DNA of 64,000 nt, from assembly GCA_014843695.1 (NCBI GenBank), contig CM026395.1, positions 44,502,396 to 44,566,395 on the forward strand, read 5' to 3'. Shown piece after piece: positions 58,501-64,000 of this stretch (positions are counted from its first letter, which is position 1; each line of letters opens with the position of its first letter). Below the pieces are notes generated by a model, which was not told the DNA's origin, ran no database searches, and saw only the letters and a program-made list of their open reading frames with translations. The DNA is from Archivesica marissinica (taxonomy: Eukaryota; Mollusca; Bivalvia; Venerida; Vesicomyidae). The translations under genes were made by a program, and so were the position numbers.

Positions 58501-61500
58501 GGCATCATATATTAAAGTATGGAGATATCGCGCAGTCAGCACATCGCGTGAACTATCAATCATAGCCATCATATATTAAAGTATGGAGATATCGCGCAGT
58601 CAGCACATCGCGTGAACTATCAATCATAGCCATCATATATTAAAGTATGGAGATATCGCGCAGTCAGCACATCGCGTGAACTATCAATCATAGGCATCAT
58701 ATATTAAAGTATGGAGATATCGCGCAGTCAGCACATCGCGTGAACTATCAATCATAGCCATCATATATTAAAGTATGGAGATATCTCGCAGTCAGCACAT
58801 CGCGTGAACTATCAATCATAGCCATCATATATTAAAGTATGGAGATATCGCGCAGTCAGCACATCGCGTGAACTATCAATCATAGCCATCATATATTAAG
58901 GTATGGAGATATCGCGCAGTCAGCACATCGCGTGAACTATCAATCACAGCATCATATATTAAAGTATGGAGATATCCCGCAGTCAGCACATCGCGTGAAC
59001 TATCAATCATATGCATCATATATTAAAGTATGGAGATATCGCGCAGTCAGCACATCGCGTGAACTATCAATCATAGGCATCATATATTAAAGTATGGAGA
59101 TATCGCGCAGTCAGCACATCGCGTGAACTATCAATCATAGGCATCATATATTAAAGTATGGAGATATCGCGCAGTCAGCACATCGCGTGAACTATCAATC
59201 ATAGGCATCATATATTAAAGTATGGAGATATCGCGCAGTCAGCACATCGCGTGAACTATCAATCATAGGCATCATATATTAAAGTATGGAGATATCGCGC
59301 AGTCAGCACATCGCGTGAACTATCAACCATATGCATCATGTATTAAATTATGGAGATATCACGCAGTCAGCACATGGCGTGAACTATCAATCATATGCAT
59401 CATATATTAAACTATGGAGATATCGCGCAGTCAGCACATCGCGTGAACTATCAATCATAGGCATCATATATTAAACTATGGAGATATCGCGCAGTCAGCA
59501 CATCGCGTGAACTATCAATCATAGGCATCATATATTAAAGTATGGGGATATCGCGCAGTCAGCACATCGCGTGAACTATCAATCATAGCCATCATATATT
59601 AAAGTATGGAGATATCGCGCAGTCAGCACATCGCGTGAACTATCAATCATAGCCATCATATATTAAAGTATGGAGATATCTCGCAGTCAGCACATCGCGT
59701 GAACTATCAATCATAGGCGTTATATATTAAAGCATGAGGATATCGCGCAGTCAGCACATCGCGTGAACTATCAACCATAGGCATCATATATTAAAGTATG
59801 GAGATATCACGCAGTCAGCACATCGCGTGAACTATCAATCATAGCCATCATATATTAAAGTATGGAGATATCGCGCAGTCAGCACATCGCGTGAACTATC
59901 AATCATAGCCATCATATATTAAAGTATGGAGATATCGCGCAGTCAGCACATCGCGTGAACTATCAATCATAGGCATCATATATTAAAGTATGGAGATATC
60001 TCGCAGTCAGCACATCGCGTGAACTATCAATCATATGCATCATATATTAAAGTATGGAGATATCGCGCAGTCAGCACATCGCGTGAACTATCAATCATAG
60101 GCATCATATATTAAAGTATGGAGATATCGCGCAGTCAGCACATCGCGTGAACTATCAATCATAGGCATCATATATTAAAGTATGGAGATATCGCGCAGTC
60201 AGCACATCGCGTGAACTATCAATCATAGGCATCATATATTAAAGTATGGAGATATCGCGCAGTCAGCACATCGCGTGAACTATCAACCATAGGCATCATA
60301 TATTAAAGTATGGAGATATCACGCAGTCAGCACATCGCGTGAACTATCAATCATAGCCATCATATATTAAAGTATGGAGATATCGCGCAGTCAGCACATC
60401 GCGTGAACTATCAATCATAGCCATCATATATTAAAGTATGGAGATATCGCCCAGTCAGCACATCGCATGAACTATCAACCATAGGCATCATATATTAAAG
60501 TATGGAGATATCGCGCAGTCAGCACATCGCATGAACTATCAATCATAGGCATCATATATTAAAGTATGGAGATATCTCGCAGTCAGCACATCGCATGAAC
60601 TATCAATCATAGGCGTTATATATTAAAGTATGAAGATACCGTGCAGTCAGCACATCGCGTGATCTATCAATAATAGCCATCATATATTAAAATATGGAGA
60701 TATCGCGCAGTCAGCACATCGCGTGAACTATCAACCATAGCCATCATATATTAAAGTATGGAGATATCTCGCAGTCAGCACATCGCGTGAACTATCAATC
60801 CAAGCCATAATATATTAAAATATGGAGATATCGCGCAGTCAGCACATCGCGTGAACTATCAATCATAGCCATCATATATTAAAATATGGAGATATCGCGC
60901 AGTCAGCACATCGCGTGAACTATCAACCATAGCCATCATATATTAAAGTATGGAGATATCTCGCAGTCAGCACATCGCGTGAACTATCAATCCTAGCCAT
61001 AATATATTAAAATATGGAGATATCGCGCAGTCAGCACATCGCGTGAACTATCAATCATAGCCATCATATATTAAAATATGGAGATATCGCGCAGTCAGCA
61101 CATCGCGTGAACTATCAATCATATGCATCATGTATTAAATTATGGAGATATCACGCAGTCAGCACATGGCGTGAACTATCAATCATATGCATCATATATT
61201 AAACTATGGAGATATCGCGCAGTCAGCACATCGCGTGAACTATCAACCATAGGCATCATATATTAAACTATGGAGATATCGCGCAGTCAGCACATCGCGT
61301 GAACTATCAATCATAGGCATCATATATTAAAGTATGGGGATATCGCGCAGTCAGCACATCGCGTGAACTATCAATCATAGGCATCATATATTAAAGTATG
61401 GAGATATCGCGCAGTCAGCACATCGCGTGAACTATCAATCATAGCATCATATATTAAAGTATGGAGATATCGCGCAGTCAGCACATCGCGTGGACTATCA

Positions 61501-64000
61501 ATCATAGGCGTTATATATTAAAGCATGAGGATATCGTGCAGTCAGTACATCGCGTGAACTATCAACCATAGGCATCATATATTAAAGTATGGAGATATCA
61601 CGCAGTCAGCACATCACGTGAACTATCAAGCTTAGCCATCATATATTAAAGTATGGGGATATCGCTTAGTCAGCACATCGCGTGAACTATCAATCATAGC
61701 CATCATATATTAAAGTATGGAGATATCGCGCAGTCAGCACATCGCGTGAACTATCAATCATAGACATCATATATTAAAGTATGGAGATATCTCGCAGTCA
61801 GCACATCGCATGAACTATCAATCATAGGCGTTATATATTAAAGTATGAAGATACCGTGCAGTCAGCACATCGCGTCAACTATCAATCATATGCATCATAT
61901 ATTAAAGTATGAAGATACCGTGCAGTCAGCACATCGCATGAACTATCAATCATATGCATCATATATTAAAGTATGAAGATACCGTGCAATCAGCACATCG
62001 CGTGAACTATCAATCATAGCCATCATATATTAAAGTATGGAGATATCTCGCAGTCAGCACATCGCATGAACTATCAATCGTAGGCGTTATATATTAAAGC
62101 ATGAAGATACCGTGCAGTCAGCACATCGCGTGAACTATAAATCATATGCATCATATATTAAAGTATGGAGATATCGCACAGTCAGCACATCGCGTGAACT
62201 ATCAACCATAGGCCTCATATATTAAAGTATGGAGATATCACGCAGTCAGCACATCGCGTGAACTATCAATCATAGCCATCATATATTAAAGTATGGGGAT
62301 ATCGGGTAGTCAGCAGATCGCGTGAACTATCAATCATAGCCATCATATATTCAAGTATGGAGATATCGTGCAGTCAGCACATCGCGTGAACTATCAATCA
62401 TATGCATCATATATTATAGTATGGAGATATCGCGCAGTCAGCACATCGCGTGAACTATCAATCATAGGCATCATATATTAAAGTATGGAGATATCACGCA
62501 GTCAGCACATCGCGTGAACTATCAATCATAGCCATCATATATTAAGGTATGGGGATATCGCGCAGTCAGCACATCGTGTGAACTATCAATCATAGCCATA
62601 ATATGTTAAAATATGGAGATATCGCGCAGTCAGCACATCGCGTGAACTATCAATCATAGCCATAATATGTTAAAGTATGGAGATATCTCGCAGTCAGCAC
62701 ATCGCATGAACTATCAATCATAGGCGTTATATATTAAAGCATGTAGATATCGCGCAGTCAGCACATCGCGTGGACTATCAATCATAGCCATCATATATTA
62801 AAGTATGGAGATATCTCGCAGTCAGCACATCGCATGAACTATCAATCATAGGCGTTATATATTAAAGCATGAAGATATCGCGCAGTCAGCACATCGCGTG
62901 AACTATCAATCATAGCCATCATATATTAAAGTATGGAGATATCACGCAGTCAGCACATCGCGTGAACTATCAACCATAGGCATCATATATTAAAGTATGG
63001 AGATATCACGCAGTCAGCACATCGCGTGAACTATCAATCATAGCCATCATATATTAAAGTATGGGGATATCGCGCAGTCAGCACATCGCGTGAACTATCA
63101 ATCATAGCCATCATATATTAAAGTATGGAGATATCGCGCAGTCAGCACATCGCGTGAACTATCAATCATAGCCATCATATATTAAAGTATGGAGATATCT
63201 CGCAGTCAGCACATCGCATGAACTATCAATCATAGGCGTTATATATTAAAGTATGGAGATATCGCGCAGTCAGCACATCGCGTGAACTATCAATCATAGC
63301 CATCATATATTAAAGTATGGAGATATCTCGCAGTCAGCACATCGCGTGAACTATCAATCATAGGCATCATATATTAAAGTATGGAGATATCGCGCAGTCA
63401 GCACATCGCGTGAACTATCAATCATAGCCATCATATATTAAAGTATGGAGATATCGCGCAGTCAGCACATCGCGTGAACTATCAATCATAGGCATCATAT
63501 ATTAAAGTATGGAGATATCGCGCAGTCAGCACATCGCGTGAACTATCAATCATAGCCATCATATATTAAAGTATGGAGATATCGCGCAGTCAGCACATCG
63601 CGTGAACTATCAATCATAGCCATCATATATTAAAGTATGGAGATATCGCGCAGTCAGCACATCGCGTGAACTATCAATCATAGCCATCATATATTAAAGT
63701 ATGGAGATATCTCGCAGTCAGCACATCGCATGAACTATCAATCATAGGCGTTATATATTAAAGCATGAAGATACCGTGCAGTCAGCACATCGCGTGAACT
63801 ATCAATCATAGCCATCATTTATTAAAGTATAGGGATATCGCGTAGTCAGCACATCGCGTGAACTATCAATCATAGCCATCATATATTAAAGTATGGAGAT
63901 ATCGCGCAGTCAGCACATCGCGTGAACTGCCATCATATATTAAAGTATGGAGATATCTCGCAGTCAGCACATCGCGTGAACTATCAATCATAGCCATCAT
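55570..64000 (+). repeat. 64-bp satellite array, about 131 units, running off the window
   Basis: The unit is TATTAAAGTATGGAGATATC, then GCGCAGTCAGCACATCGCGT, GAACTATCAATCATAGGCAT and CATA. The most variable sites are ATCGCGCAG/ATCACGCAG/ATCTCGCAG/ATCGTGCAG, CGCGTGAAC/CGCATGAAC, and GGCATC/GCCATC/TGCATC/GGCGTT. The GGCGTT form usually travels with AAGCATGAAGATACCGTG, marking a subfamily. A stretch at about 56448-56505 has several one-base losses. Period 64 is not a multiple of three and no long frame exists. Confidence 0.97.

Noticed and set aside
55570..64000. CRISPR-like array
   Set aside because: Units are contiguous 64-bp repeats with no unique spacers, in an animal genome and without cas genes. 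The same holds for the other arrays.

Overview
This window comes from a repeat-rich animal genome, most likely a bivalve or another lophotrochozoan. Evidence is the GT-AG introns, several tRNA-derived SINE families, Tc1-like and pogo-like DNA transposons, a non-LTR reverse transcriptase relic and a carbohydrate sulfotransferase of the CHST15 (GalNAc 4-sulfate 6-O-sulfotransferase) type. Nothing looks bacterial: there are no operons, ribosome binding sites or CRISPR arrays. By hand count about 42 kb of the 61 kb of real sequence is tandem repeat. Three gaps are exactly 1000 N each (4791-5790, 27619-28618, 54570-55569), so they are placeholders of unknown length.

Layout. 1-4790: a decayed pogo-like transposase, unannotated sequence and a minus-strand reverse transcriptase scrap. 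5791-17743: a 36-bp satellite of about 330 units. 18569-42324, minus strand: one multi-exon CHST15-like gene, of which I can assemble six coding exons with matching splice phases (42324-41890, 33243-32928, 30748-30230, 23448-23292, 21251-21104, 18759-18569). One exon, expected between 23449 and 30229, is not visible and may lie in the second gap. The introns hold a 15-bp array of 7 kb, a 30/35-bp array of 4 kb, 66-, 47- and 41-bp arrays, at least three SINE families, a MITE, a nearly intact Tc1 element, a second broken Tc1 copy and a decayed multicopy gene. 42756-64000: arrays of 42/59, 42, 36, 56, 24 and 64 bp, the 36-bp one split by a small Tc1-like element.

The gene encodes a type II membrane protein, presumably Golgi, with a PAPS-binding sulfotransferase domain. 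Its third exon carries an in-frame 24-bp minisatellite (14 full octapeptides) inside the catalytic domain.

The most unusual theme is the origin of tandem arrays from interspersed elements. The 47-bp array is the duplicated head of a SINE still flanked by a 16-bp target-site duplication. The 41-bp array is the segment between the A and B boxes of another SINE. The 56-bp array is the head of a third dispersed repeat. The 15-bp and 66-bp arrays begin directly beside tRNA-like sequence. All family assignments rest on reading the sequence and on recall of protein families; no database search was run.
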